Made by a program: the position numbers and the translations under genes | The notes under the pieces: model-generated | Told to the model about the DNA's origin: nothing | What the model saw: only the letters and a program-made list of their open reading frames with translations | Databases searched by the model: none | Source of the DNA: Phlyctochytrium arcticum | Lineage: Eukaryota > Chytridiomycota > Chytridiomycetes > Chytridiales > Chytridiaceae | Length of the DNA stretch: 64,000 nucleotides | NCBI GenBank assembly: GCA_025602905.1 | Contig: JAHLKI010000002.1 | Span: 1,302,001-1,366,000, forward strand | Reading direction: 5' to 3' | Shown here: piece by piece, positions 53,116 through 64,000 of the stretch | Layout of the letters: each line of letters opens with the position of its first letter | Position numbering within the stretch: the first letter of the stretch is position 1

Positions 53116-54396
53116 TTTTGTCAGTGAAATGGGCAACAAGCAGGATGATGGGTGGGAAATGTAAGTAGGGAAGGAACGGATTTATACAAATCCTGAAGAA
53201 AAAAATGGTTGCTAAGACAACATCGTCCTTTCAATTCAGAAGGATGTGTACAAGTTCAACAAGTCGGCAGAGGGTGATAACATGTGCTCATTGTGAGCGA
53301 TGCCATAAAACATGTTGGTCAGTGAGCTGAGCCTTTGGGTATGCTGAGTCCTCCAATTACCGAGCTTATGGATCCCAGAGCTAAACCTCCTTGTTGGGGA
53401 TACTCATGTACTTTAATGGCCTGAACTTGTAATACATCTAACTATCCATCGGAACATCCAAACCAAGATGTGGTTCTTACCGCTAATGTTATTCAGGGCG
53501 GCCAACTAGAAATCGGACAACTTTGGTCAATTTAAGTGATGGAGATTGATCCGGGGTTTGGCCACACTTTGACCTCAACAATAATTTATCATTCACCTCA
53601 GCTCAATTCAGGCGGGCCACCTGCGCTATTTGCTCATGTCCTATCTGAGAGATGATGCCGTGATCCTTGACAATAATAAAGATGACCCACATTTGGCCAT
53701 AGCAATATCCCACGGTGTGAATGAAGCGGCCTCCACTGGTACCTTTCAATTATGGAGAATATGGGACGGCAACAGGTGATGCGGTGGCGATGGTCTTACA
53801 GTTGCTCATTCACTCTGTCTTTCTGATTAGCTCTCCTCTCCCTAAATGGTTATTCCTTACGAGATTACTTCAACCACCGTGCCTGAGGACTTGTCGAGAT
53901 TTGTGATGTGCGGCTCAATCTTTGTTTGCCGTCCTTACCTTCCTTGTCTACCGCTCCAGAAACTCCGCCGTCTACCATTGGCGATATACCGCCTGTACTA
54001 TTGAAGAATGTTGATACCATCCCTCCCCTTGCTCGACCGTTGTAGCTATTTTGTACTCAATTTTGGTATTCTCTCTCCTGCCTTGGTCTTGTTTTACTTT
54101 AATTTGCTTGTAACATCTGCGGCTTCCCAGGTGTTCCAATCTATGTCTTCGTCTTTGAGCCATACCTACATATCCATCCCAAATGATTCCTTCATCGTGT
54201 TGATTAAATAACCTTCTTCCTTCATAATTGACAGGGTGCCTTGCTAAAACAACCTCACCGCCTCTCATTTATCATTGTCTCAATATTAATTACATCCCAT
54301 AACTGCTCCCACTTCGGCATTGTTTTTACCGTTTCCGAATTACAAAATTAAACCAGAGCACTTCCCCGCATGCGCGCAGCGCAACGGGGCATTTAA
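53116..54396. other. gene-less stretch
   Basis: No protein family, tandem repeat or RNA gene was seen. The right end may contain part of the untranslated leader of copia remnant 2. Confidence 0.3.
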
Positions 54397-55288
54397 TTGG
54401 ACGGATTGCACGATCTCCAGTCAATGGTGGAGAACGTCCGGGAGAATGTCAAACCACATAAACCATTGGAACAACGGGACTCGAAGACCTTTGCCGTAGT
54501 CGTCAACTTCTGGAGGACGCCTTCAAGTCGACCCAAATGGAAGCACTGTCTGATATCGTCCAAGATGTTCATGTGCTCTCGAGCCAATTAGCAAACGGCG
54601 TGGAAACGCTTTGGTCAAAACTACTGGACAATTTGGTAGCGGAGAGTTCAAAGTTGGTTAAAGTACCGGTATTGACTAAACTTGTGGGAGTCTCCAGGAC
54701 ACACTCCCACGACAGTCTTTTAAGGAGAACGTTGGCGATCAACATTGAGCTTGAATTGAAGCGCGAGCTCAGATCTCCAACACTCCACACTCCCGAGTCG
54801 ATTCAAGGGAAAGAATCGGAAGGCCACCCTCAAGGTAACCCGGTTCAAGCGACCCGGTTCAAGCGAAATCAACGACCCTACGACAGACTGAACAAGAACT
54901 GGAAAAGCAGCAACCAGGACAACAACAACAACAACCGACCAGGAACGAAAGCAAACGAATGCCTCCGATGTAGGCTTCGAAGCCATTGGCCGACAAGTGT
55001 CAAACTCCCAAGTACTTCGTCAACCTTTACCAACTCGACGGAAGGATTTCGAGACCCATGCAACAATCGCACAACCATCATTATCCGGACAATCAAGCAC
55101 TACCACATCTTCCAACTCGTTCATGGTGGACATCCCGGATTACCCATCTGACCCCGGGGTCACCATCAAGTTATGTCGACCGCCCGCAACCACGGAAGAC
55201 ATGACCCATTGCCTCATCGATTGTTGCACAACCAACCCCATCCTTCGCGACGCCAAGTTCTTTACCGACCTTCATGAACTCGACAATA
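54397..55288 (+). pseudogene. Ty1/copia remnant 2: gag end and protease
   Basis: Several frame changes are present. Gag scraps (KTFAVVVNFWRTPSSRP, ALSDIVQDVHVLSSQLANGVETLW) and a basic stretch lead to a CCHC-like region (NECLRC..HWADKCQTPKYFVNLYQ) split over frames near 54960-55040. The protease segment MTHCLIDCCTTNPILRDAKFFTDLHELDN follows (55200-55288). The normal DSG is DCC here. It is interrupted by PIF/Harbinger element 2, and the C-terminal end is at 58675-59400. Confidence 0.75.
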
Positions 55289-55700
55289 GGGGGTTTCAAA
55301 ATCAGAGTTGAGGCCTCAACTTGCGTGCTCAAGTTGAGGCACTCGAACCAGCTCCGAGCCCTAGCTATTTCCCCATAAGGGTATATTGTTGGGAGTACAG
55401 GCGATGTCATCTGCAAATCTGGCTGTGATGTCATGGCTGTCAACTTGAACAACCTTGAAGGCTGAGTTTGGCTGTCATGCAGGATCATGCAGGATGTCCA
55501 TCGCATAAAATGATGAAATGCTGAGATCCAAGAGATCCAAGAAGCATGAGCACGAGCGAAATGATGAAAGAATGAAATGGTGGTGACCAAAAAATCATAT
55601 AAAACGCCCTTTTCACATCCATGCACACAAATCTACTCTACCCTCAACTACAAACTATCGATACACACATCTACACAACCACCTCAAATATCAACCCAAC

Positions 55701-56996
55701 ATGTCCTCTAACGGAAATCCTGCGTCTTCCCGCGCTACTAGTTCTCGCAACAGAAACCCATCTGCGCGAAGTCAAGAGGCCGCGGCATCAACCTTGTACT
55801 TCAAATGGACCATAGTGCCCCAGCAGTATCTTCTGAACTGGTTGGGTGAAGATGACAACTACAACCGGTTCTGCAACGCCGGCAAAGTCGATGCTAGTGG
55901 TCGGTCGCGCAGCTCAGGCAAGACGAAAATTGCTGTAGCTGGGGAAGCTGCCGGGTTTTTGGGAACCAAAGGATTCCAGGCCGATGCCAAACAAGTGCAA
56001 TCCAAGGTCACCCAGTTTGAAGACAAGTACCGGGCGGCCACCAAGGAGCTGGCCCAAACGGGGAATGGCCTATTAACGACCGAAGCGAAGATGGGGGTAA
56101 AGTCCATTCGTGACAAAGTCCTCAAGATCTGTCCTTGCTTCAAAGATCTTAACCCAATCTTCATGGACCGCGCGGTGCACAAGCCTTTGTTGACCACCGA
56201 CTCATCCCAGGGATTTCATGGTCTTATCAGCACGTTAGGCAGAAGGCCATCTCCGCGGACCGACGACGCAAATGACCCCGAGTCGCGCGACGCAGAGGGC
56301 CCCTCAACCGGCGCCGCCATGCCCGCTCCTCGTCGCCGCACCGGGATGGCCATCCAGTCCATCATGAACGACGACGAGGGGACGCGCAGCCCATCCACGC
56401 GTCGCGACTCAGCGTCCCTATCCCCGCAGCGTGGTCCGCAGCGAAGGAGCGCGTCCCCACAGCGACGTCCAAGCAACCGAAGCGCGTCCCCATCCACGCC
56501 CACGCCCACCAGAAGGTCGTCCCCACCAGCAGGCAGGAACGCGGAGGTGGCTCCAACTGCGGCAACGGGGGGCACCGCTGGGTCGCGACCCAGCCGAAGA
56601 AACCCACGCCCGGCATCCCCTCCAATTCGACAGGGCATTGCAGACTTGGTCAACCGCGCTTGTGACGAGCGCAATGAAGCCATCGAAAAAAGAGAGGATC
56701 GCCGCAACCAATTAGCCGAGGAGCGTCTGAAGTTGTCTCGAGAGCGGTCGGACCGGGAGCGAGAGCGTGCGGATCGGGAGCAGCGCCTGGAGGAGCGGAC
56801 GACGACCCTTGCCAAAGCCGAATTGGCCTTGAAGCAGAGGATGGAGGAGCGGCTTGCGGCGAGAGAGGATAGGGAAGCGGCCGCCGCAGAAAATCTGAGG
56901 ATAGAAGAGCTCGCGATTCGAAAGCTCGAGGCGGAAGCTGCCACGGTTCAAGCGGAGCTCAAGCTGATGGAAATGCGTGCTCGGGGCTTTAACTGA
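55701..56996 (+). CDS. PIF/Harbinger element 2 accessory protein with coiled coil, 431 aa
   Basis: It starts MSSNGNPASSRATSSRNRN. The N-terminal domain has the Myb-like pattern of fungal Harbinger accessory genes (FKWTIVPQQYLLNWLGEDDNYNRF, SGKTKIAVAGEAAGFLGTKGF, QVQSKVTQFEDKYRAATKEL). A disordered Ser/Arg/Pro-rich middle contains SASPQRRPSNRSASPSTPTP. A long charged coiled coil covers the last 130 residues (EERLKLSRERSDRERERADR, RMEERLAAREDREAAA). The frame is intact. The long antisense frame over the same DNA is a composition artefact. Confidence 0.8.
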   Translation: MSSNGNPASSRATSSRNRNPSARSQEAAASTLYFKWTIVPQQYLLNWLGEDDNYNRFCNAGKVDASGRSRSSGKTKIAVAGEAAGFLGTKGFQADAKQVQSKVTQFEDKYRAATKELAQTGNGLLTTEAKMGVKSIRDKVLKICPCFKDLNPIFMDRAVHKPLLTTDSSQGFHGLISTLGRRPSPRTDDANDPESRDAEGPSTGAAMPAPRRRTGMAIQSIMNDDEGTRSPSTRRDSASLSPQRGPQRRSASPQRRPSNRSASPSTPTPTRRSSPPAGRNAEVAPTAATGGTAGSRPSRRNPRPASPPIRQGIADLVNRACDERNEAIEKREDRRNQLAEERLKLSRERSDRERERADREQRLEERTTTLAKAELALKQRMEERLAAREDREAAAAENLRIEELAIRKLEAEAATVQAELKLMEMRARGFN

Positions 56997-57162
56997 AGGT
57001 ATGTTGTATCACTGCTGCATTCAAAGACAAGCTCTAATATAAGGGAGTTGATTAGTGGAGAGTGCTTCGTCTGATTATTCAATAACATAACACATATCTT
57101 CATATTGACTATAAATCTCCAAATATATATCAATCGTTGTCGTCTGGCCAATTCCCACATCG

Positions 57163-58391
57163 CTACATCCTGCTCACGAGCTCGCGCTTATTCCAGCCAT
57201 CGCTCTCGTCGTCGTCCACCCCGCCATCCCCTGCCTGATCTGCGTCTTCTTGGGCAGCGAATTCGTCGTTGTCGTAGGTCTCATCTACCTGCAACAGAAT
57301 GTTGTGAAGGACACAGCACGCGGAAATCCAACCTTCCGCGAGGGCACAGCTGTCTGCATCCCAGAGCATGACACGGAGCTCTTTCAAGCTCTGGAACTTC
57401 CCCCGCAGCTTCGCAACCGCGTAATTGAAGGCCTTGTTTTCTGCTAGGTTGGCAGCAGGCTTTTTGTAGGATGCGATGACGGTGGGGGTGCACTGGTAAG
57501 CCGAATCACCGACAATGTGCTCCTCCCCCGAGAAGTGCCGGGCTTGGTTGGTGTACAATTCCGAGCTCTTAAACACTCGGCTGTCGTGATATGATCCAGG
57601 ACATCCGGTAAAGATGCTGGTAATTGTCTTCTGATCATCACATACGACCATCAGGGAAAGTGAATACCTCGACTTTCGAGTATAATAAGCCTCGCCGTCC
57701 CGGATGGGTTTCTCGTAAAGCGGAATAAGGGTTCCGGGAAGTCTACGAACCCAATGCAGTCAGGAAATCCTGACTTCCGTCTAATCGAGGCTTTGCAACG
57801 GGCTTTTTCTTCGGGAGTGGGCCAGCGCAACAACTGGGGTGCAAGCCCCAGAAGCGCGGTGATTACTCTTCTGGTGTAATTCAAGATGGACCCTTCCGAG
57901 ACCCCCCACATCCTGGACAGCCTCGCGATGCGAGCGCCGTTTTCGCTTTGAGCAAAGCGCAACAAGGCCACCATCAGTTGGAGCTCCACGGGCGCCTGCT
58001 TCGTCGGGCCGTCTGCATAGAATACAGGAATTGGTCCTAAGCATGTCGGCCAACACATGAAACGTCTCACGCGAACATCGGATTTCGTTTTGGAACCAGC
58101 CGGCATCCAGCTGGTCCAGTAGCGGTAGGAACGATTGCTTTGGAACTCGCGGCCGCTCATACAAGTACCGGGCATTTTGAAGGGCGCCGAGCACAGCGGG
58201 GATGACGTCCATTGGCTGGCAGTTGTCATCATCCAACCCCAGACTATCCTCGCCACTGGAGTTGCCATCTTCGTCGCTCGAAAGCGAGTCGTCGCTTTCT
58301 GGCTCGATCGTAAGTGCTTCGGCTAAGACATTGGCGAGAGCGAGATCTTCGATTTGTTCTATCGTCTGCTGTCGCTTGCTTTTGCGGGGCA
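57163..58391 (-). pseudogene. PIF/Harbinger element 2 transposase, inactivated
   Basis: It starts MPRKSKRQQTIEQIEDLALAN (58391). A one-base frame change near 58035 separates ETFHVLADMLRTN from VFYADGPTKQAPVELQLMVALLRF. The HTH-like SRMWGVSEGSILNYTRRVI follows. At the first catalytic Asp, FVD is followed by five extra bases (57736-57740); without them the family motif DGT would be in frame. The remaining core continues in the third frame: SLSLMVVCDDQKTITSIFTG, GCPGSYHDSRVFKSSELY (second Asp), GDSAYQ, and the Glu region AFNYAVAKLRGKFQSLK (the expected E is not clear), ending with ISACCVLHNILLQ. Two frame breaks make it a pseudogene. Confidence 0.88.
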
Positions 58392-58674
58392 TTTTGGTGT
58401 TGTTTGAGAGGAAAGTGTGTGGATTTTGAGATGGAGATGGATGAGAGATGATGTCGCGAAATGGGTGTAAAACGCGCGACAGGCTCAACTTGAGAGCAAA
58501 ATGCGTGCCTGGCGGCCCTTTTTTCAAGTTGTGCTGCGCAGCTCAACTCTGGCCATTTTACTAGTAAACTAAAGCTACACCAAATGGAGGGGCCTGTGAC
58601 ACCTGGATTCAAACCGGTGTAACGTTCAAGACTTGAGGCTCAACTTGAGCCTCAATTCTGATTTTGAAACCCCC

Positions 58675-59400
58675 TAATCCCATTTCCCTCAAGACCTTAT
58701 CAGGAAATGCCCCGGTTGGTAAATGACTGAACTTTGGCGACTTCCGCCGGTCCGGATGACACGTTCGCACAGCTGTCAACTCCAAGAACCAAGATTGCCT
58801 TCAACTGATCGATTCGAACGGACAGTTCATCGAGCATGATCGATGAATTTACGGCACTCGAGAACGAATTGTACGAGACACACATACGACCTGTCCTGCC
58901 CGAGGCAACCGCAAGCCAATGTTAAACAGATATTCCGGTATTTACAAGGCACAGAGGATTTGGGTTTGTATTTCCCCCGCGATTCCCTTTACGACTTACC
59001 TGTTGGCTAAAGCCGACGCGGGACTCCTTTCTGATCCTCACAAAGGCCGTTCACAAAACAGGCTACGTTTTTCTGGCAGGCGGTGCAGCGATTTCCTGGA
59101 GATCTGTTAAGCAGACATTTGGCGCTACTTGAACGAACCATTTGGAAATACTAGCCTTACATGAGGCATCTCGTGAGTGCATTTGGCTTTGCTCCATGAT
59201 TAACTTTGTTAGGTGTTCAACTGACAATTCTTCAACTATGCCACCGACCATCATTTGCGTACAACAAATTGAAGAAGGATTCATCAAGGGCGACCGCACG
59301 AAATATCTTGCACCAAAAGTTTTTCTTTCACTCACGCACACCACGGCAAATCATTCAAAGTCAAGCCGATGAGAACGACGCGGACATACTTACGAAATAG
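58675..59400 (+). pseudogene. Ty1/copia remnant 2: RT/RNase H C-terminus
   Basis: VKQIFRYLQGTEDLGLYFPRDS, YADAG-like and SDPHKGRSQ, FLAGGAAISWRSVKQTFGAT, NHLEILALHEASRECIWL, EGFIKGDRTKYLAPKVF and DENDADILTK appear in order but in alternating frames from about 58910 to 59400. These are copia RNase H motifs. Between the protease end (about 58735) and here the integrase and the RT palm are missing, so an internal deletion preceded or followed the PIF insertion. Confidence 0.85.
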
Positions 59401-59498
59401 CCTACCTGCTTCACGGCACTGGCAATTTGTTCGGAAACTTGGACTTTGATGCGTATCAGAAGCTATGAACGTCGGGGTGATGAGGGGGGACTTACAGC

Positions 59499-59650
59499 TG
59501 TGGATAGACATTACCCGAACTTTCTAGAACTGGTGTAGACTATATGCGCAGTCCCCTCCGCAGTTCTCCCTCGAGTATAAAAGGAAAGCATCCCTCCGTT
59601 CATTGTACTCTAATATCAATACATACTTTCTCCATAGCATTTCATTCCAT
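59499..59650 (+). repeat. probable 3' LTR of copia remnant 2
   Basis: A polypurine tract TGAGGGGGGA (59481-59490) is followed by TGTGGATAGACATTACCC, and a TATA box with context GAGTATAAAAGG lies at 59576-59582. This is the order expected for PPT, LTR U3 and promoter. The right end is not fixed because the 5' LTR was not found. Confidence 0.45.
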
Positions 59651-59699
59651 TTTGCTGTTGTTGTTGTTAATTTTTTTTGTAGAGGAAGGGATTAGGGAT

Positions 59700-62400
59700 T
59701 ATAGAAGAGGTGAGGAATGACACACCCAACAAAAAGAATAACCACGCAAAAAAGTTAGAGAAGAACATTCAATCTTACATCAGATTTCAAAAGCGCGTCG
59801 TTTTTGGATTCTTTCAATATGGAGAAATTTTTGAAATGTCCACTAGTAGACTCTGGGATGGCATTTTCTTGGAGGAATATTACTTGCAAAAAGTATTCTG
59901 TGCTTATGAAGTTGTTGCCCCAGGTCATATTGTCGACGCTGTATTGTCGAGACCGTCAGTATCTGGAGCAACGGTTGTCACTGCGATGGCCTCCTGTGGG
60001 ACATTTATCTAACAAGTGCCCCGGTGCGCGAGTGCGCCTTTGTGAAAAAAGCTCTGGTTTTTATATTTTTGTCAAAGAAGGGAAATGGTACGGCAAAAGC
60101 CAGCGTACAACATGTTGCAGCAGAAAGTAGCGGTTGATGGCATTGGTACAAATGCAAGGAAAGGTCAGTCAGAGGACATAAAATAAAAGGAGACGGCTAA
60201 AAGCCAATCCACCACCGGAATATCCTCTTTCTATAAGCACACAAGCCAGGGTTGAGTAGTGCCCCGTGACTTGATATATTTATACAAGTGGACAGCGGTG
60301 CTTCCGCGCCGTCAATAGTGCCAGTGAGAGGAAATATGATCGTAAAAAGTCTCGCAAAAGGATGAAGGGTATAGAATAAGTCTCAAATGCGTATATGGGC
60401 AAATTCAAGAAAAGTATAAAGTGGGAAAAGCAAGTCCAAATATGAAGAATGAAAGGAACTAAAAGGCCACATCCAGAGGAGAGCCAATATCTCAACCGAA
60501 AGAGCCAAGGCGAAATTTTAATTAACAATAAGCCAATAAGGAAGAATGGACAGATCTGGCCGACTTTAAAGACGAATTGAAATCAATTTGTCATAGCGGG
60601 CCTCGACACATTAGCGAAAAGAACAGGGCAGGAATGTACGCCATCAGCGGACAGTGACAAAAATGGGGTTGTGTATGGGAAGGAGGTTGCAACGGCGAGT
60701 GAGTGGAAAGCAATTTCTTACAGAATGGAACTAAAAGAACCTGTACTGTCAACTGGGAGATATGATATTGCAATGGGCAGACAACAGCTTCCGATGAACA
60801 GCTCGAACAACCGGAGAGCTCCGGATAAGTATAAAAAAGATATCAGGTCAAACAGAGCAGATGTGGAGAGACTTTTACCCACGAAATGACGTACAGTACT
60901 CATTCCGACGCACAAAGGATAGGAACAGGCAGAATGGAAAACAAAAGTAATAGGTGGCCAGTCCCAAAAGAGGAAGATTTTTAATCATGCCAGACACGAA
61001 TAGAACGGCCAAAGGTTAGTAAGGCTGGATGGCTGTAGGAACGTCTCAGGCTCTTTTGACATAACCTGAGCCCTTGACAGTCTGGCTATAGATCTGGCGG
61101 TGGCTGCAAACAGCGCTTGAGAAAAATTCCCAGTAATGCAAGAGAGTATAAGTAGAAACAGTGAATGTAGAATTACGAAGGCTCAACAGCCGTGCCCATG
61201 ATTTTGATTATAACAGTCATTTGTTGTCATACAGTGCAAGATAGCAGAATGAAAGTCCAGAATCTGAACCGGTTTTGCCGAATTCTCCTAATGGATAGGA
61301 AATAGTACGACTTACGGGTAAACTCCAAATTCAATGAGGTCAAGGGGGGTTGAGGACAGCTCACGCAGAAAGACCGGAGAGGCCAGGCAGGAAACGAAAC
61401 ATTACATAAGTCAACAGAGGAAGTATGGACTGACCCGGCAAATTTTTGTACAACTGAAGTTGAGTGTCTGGACACATACTGTAAGGTAAAAAGAAAGGAA
61501 GGGTGGGAATGAAGGACAGCCAAATGGGTAAAAGTCTGTATGAAAGAGCCTGATGACTGGTCTGCCAGATAACAAATGGAATGACAACATTTAGAAAGAA
61601 AATCTAGCAACTTTGTACCGGATTGACTGACCCAGCAGGCGAAAGAACTTGCAATAAATTTGCGAGACAATGCAACTTCAAGGACCACAACATTTGTCCA
61701 ATTAGTGCATCGGTCAGCCGGAATGACAGGAATTCACGAAACGGAAAGAAAGGATAAGAAGGAAGGAAGCCAACACCATTGTCATCCGGACTCATCCCAA
61801 ATGAAGGAAAAGGGTACTGTAGAGAGTATGAACAGAAAAGGCCACAGGACAGTAATAATGGAGAGAAATAGTAAACCAAATGAAGTAACTGAGAGGTCAC
61901 GCAGAAACGGGGCAAATAAAGCTATGCAAACAAAGTATGGACAGGTCTGCCAGACTTAACGGACCGATGAAAGCGAAAGTGTTGTCATCCTGTGTGCAGC
62001 AAGAACGGAACATCCATACCAATCAAGTTAAGTGCCTTAAATAATCAGCGGAAAGAACATGGCAAGGCATAACATATCAGTATATATAGAAGAGAAAAAA
62101 AGGAAGCGTGGGAGGAAAGAAGGACAGATCGAAAGATCCAACCGTAGCCTACCTTTGAAAACAGGCAGAACAGGATGTAGTAATTTGTAGACAGAATTGG
62201 ACAGAAGGACAGGAAAAATCTGGAAACAGGCTAGTTAAGAAGACAGGAAGCAAGAGTACCCGCAGGAAAATCAGCATCAAATTTGAAAGGGGGGAAAGGA
62301 CAGACAGAGTTTGAAAGACAGACCAAAGGGAGGCCGGACTAACAGGACAGGACAAGTCTCGTGAACCTACAGGGGCCAGACCTGAAACTGAACTACTCTA
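59700..62400. repeat. purine-rich, degenerate repeat region
   Basis: The plus strand is strongly enriched in A and G over more than 2 kb. Loosely repeated phrases recur without strict period, for example GTCTGCCAGA (61561, 61947), AAGTATGGAC (61425, 61930), TTGTCATC (61775, 61983) and GGAAAG-AAGGACAG. All frames are short or consist of biased composition. No transposase or RT signature was seen. Confidence 0.5.
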
Positions 62401-62552
62401 TTCTGATTGCCAAACCGCGCCACTCTACGTGGCTGTGCCACCCCCTTCCCAGTTTGGATACCAGCTGCTGATTATTGTGGTATTCCCCAAATCTTGCCAA
62501 ATCCAAACCGCAGATCGGCTATAACAAACTTCGAGTGTGCAAAGAATGCAAC

Positions 62553-63596
62553 ATGTCTAGCAACAGCAGCAACCTGATGGTCATTGAGTTGTAAGATAAT
62601 GTAGCTGGAATTTTTTTTTCCCCCAAGTGACCTCACTTTTCAGTTGACCAACCAGGTGCGAGAATCCCCACCGCCCAATGTGGCTGCAGCAACGGTTACT
62701 TTAACGACCAATGAGGTAGGAAATAGCCGGTCCGGTGTGTCCTTTTGGAAATCAAAAGATGCTCAGATGTGTACTTTTTCTTTCAGAATCTTGCCAATGA
62801 AGATCAGCCTGAACAAATCAATTACAAGATATTCCAGCATTTGCATGCGGAAAAGCTGATACTGGCAAACGAACCGTTAGAATATTTGCCAATGTCGAAG
62901 TGTGGCACCGCGGTGCTATACCATACGGCTGGGAGGAAATACCCCACTGCGGCTTTTGAGTATATCCAGTATTCGCGCTGCGACCCGGGTGGCAGCAATG
63001 TCGTCATTTGCCACTACCTTGACGAGAAGGTGGGTGTAGCTTAATCAAAATAGATTGAATCCCATTGATGTGAACCTCGGTGAGACGTGAAAGCAAGACC
63101 TGTCAAGGAGTTAAACTTTGCGAGCATGCGACCGAGGCTGTGAGAACGGCCAGCCACGATCATGTGGACCCCAACAATCCCAACGCGTTTCCTCATTTTG
63201 AGGGGTCTGGAGACCACAGACCCTTGTATGAAACGAACGTGTAAGTGGCGATTCCATTGTTCTGAAGGCCATGCGCTTAACTTTCCCTCAGTCTCTTTTT
63301 TTCAGCTCAGGCTATCCCGTGTCGATACGTTGCTGAAGATGGCGAAGAATGTAAAGGAACCTCAGTGCTGCGGCAAATGCAGAAGTAAGACCTCTAACAA
63401 GATTCCTTCCAAAATCAATTTTGATTGTGGATTGCAACAGACGCAGTTTGGAATGTCGCCTCACTTTCTTGGGTGCAGTAACTGGCTCCCGAATGAGGGA
63501 CATATGTATATTGCGGTCCCTTCAAAGCTGCATACTTTAGAAGCTAAGAGGGGCATATGTCCAATTATGGCGGAGTCGGAGTTCCTGAAGTGGTAG
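62553..63596 (+). CDS. MULE-type transposase with WRKY-GCM1-like zinc finger, 5' part of a further copy
   Basis: It starts MSSNSSNLMVIEL and proceeds over introns (GTAAGA..TTTCAG at 62592-62642, GTAGGA..TTTCAG at about 62717-62788) to AEKLILANEPLEYLPMSKCGTAVLYH and PGGSNVVICHYLDEK. CEHATEAVRTASHDHVDPNNPN (about 63120), VAEDGEECKGTSVLRQMQK and FLGCSNWLPNEGHMYIAVPSK (about 63460-63530) follow. Each block has a counterpart in the split gene at 5457-13053, in the same order. The GCM1 finger and DDE core would lie further right; nothing convincing remains before the window ends, so the gene is 3' truncated or continues outside. Confidence 0.6.
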
Positions 63597-64000
63597 GCAG
63601 GAGAAGGGAGCATCAGCATGGACAGAATGAGATGCAAATCAAAAATCCGAATAGTGCTGCAGACAGGCACGGGAGATAATTACGGGGTATCGAACATGGG
63701 CAGATGGCACAAAAGGACATACGTTCATCGCGTACCCTTCAAGTCCCATACCACTCCCAGGCAAATTCTAACTAGACCCGTACCATTCAAACCTCATCAC
63801 ATTCCAAACATGATATGGCATGACAAAGCCCCGCCCATTCTACATTCGCCCAAATGCTAATCATCCCTACCGTCAAGATCTACATTGTCATCTCTCAGAG
63901 AAGCTTGATCGGCACGGCGCAAAGTAACCCTGACGGGAAGCATTGCCAGCACTGTGTCTCATGATGTGCTATCCTGCAATCCGCCTACAAACCGTAGTGG
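63597..64000 (+). other. no recognisable gene
   Basis: A short direct repeat (TACCCTTCAAGTCCCATACCAC, shortened here to its core ACC.TTCAA.CC.CAT at 63738 and 63782) is present. No further MULE exon could be identified. Confidence 0.3.

Larger units (their letters stand above)
55289..58674. mobile_element. PIF/Harbinger element 2, inserted in copia remnant 2
   Basis: Inverted ends GGGGGTTTCAAAATCAGA (55289) and the complement ending at 58674 match over about 35 bp with few differences (GTTGAGGC(C)TCAA). Inside are an accessory gene (+) and a DDE transposase (-). The copia frame rejoins if TA is taken as the shared flank (DLHELDN then NPISLKTLSG). A 3-bp TWA duplication expected for this family is not exact. 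Confidence 0.9.

Noticed and set aside
56216..56944. 242-aa antisense ORF over the PIF 2 accessory gene
   Set aside because: Ser/Arg low-complexity translation of G/C-rich coding DNA; the sense strand has the family pattern.
61227..61688. 153-aa minus-strand ORF
   Set aside because: Amino-acid bias (Ser/Phe/Cys/Leu) follows from the purine-rich plus strand; no domain.

Overview
The window is a eukaryotic repeat graveyard in which almost every recognisable gene belongs to a mobile element or to a decayed, virus-like element. Short GT-AG introns of about 50-80 bp, chromodomain Ty3/gypsy and Ty1/copia elements, MULE, PIF/Harbinger and Helitron remains, and an adenovirus/Polinton-like gene set point to a fungus (possibly an early-diverging one) or another unicellular eukaryote such as an alga. 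I cannot name the species. No housekeeping gene, tRNA or rRNA was found.

Layout: 1-3805, 3' part of a frameshifted Ty3/gypsy chromovirus with its LTR. 5457-13053 (minus), a multi-exon MULE-type transposase with a WRKY-GCM1-like zinc finger, split by a separate TIR transposon at about 7980-11998. 13313-16950 (plus), a multi-exon DDE transposase with zinc motifs at both ends. 17195-40927 (minus), a Helitron fragment split by a MULE (18009-39591; 77-bp TIRs, 7-bp target duplication). The MULE is itself split by an 18.8-kb segment (19699-38540) whose two ends are different perfect 60-62-bp palindromes, flanked by the 5-bp duplication GTGCC. 41003-43940, a PIF/Harbinger element with both genes open. 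43941-46935 (minus), a Ty1/copia remnant. 47969-53115, two unrecognised multi-exon genes. 54397-59400 (plus), a second copia remnant split by a second PIF/Harbinger element. 59.7-62.4 kb, purine-rich repeats. 62553-63596, the 5' end of another GCM1-type MULE gene.

The centre of interest is the palindrome-bounded segment. It carries an AT-rich gene block resembling a Polinton-like virus or adintovirus: a D5-type primase-helicase with two nonsense codons and a frameshift; an intact retrovirus-type integrase with a chromodomain; a possible tyrosine-recombinase-like protein; small HTH and zinc-ribbon proteins; a tandem pair of repeat-containing paralogues; a basic protein; and a long adenovirus-fibre-like protein. 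A convergent array of GTGACA motifs next to the helicase looks like a replication origin. To the right lie a multi-exon gene with a PD-(D/E)XK-like motif, fragments of a packaging ATPase and of a penton-like minor capsid protein, and a Ty3/gypsy fragment cut off by the right palindrome. DNA polymerase B, a recognisable major capsid protein and a maturation protease were not found, so the virus-like block is incomplete.

The insertion order can be read directly. Removing the palindrome-bounded segment plus one GTGCC restores the MULE reading frame. Removing the MULE plus one 7-bp duplication restores the Helitron frame.
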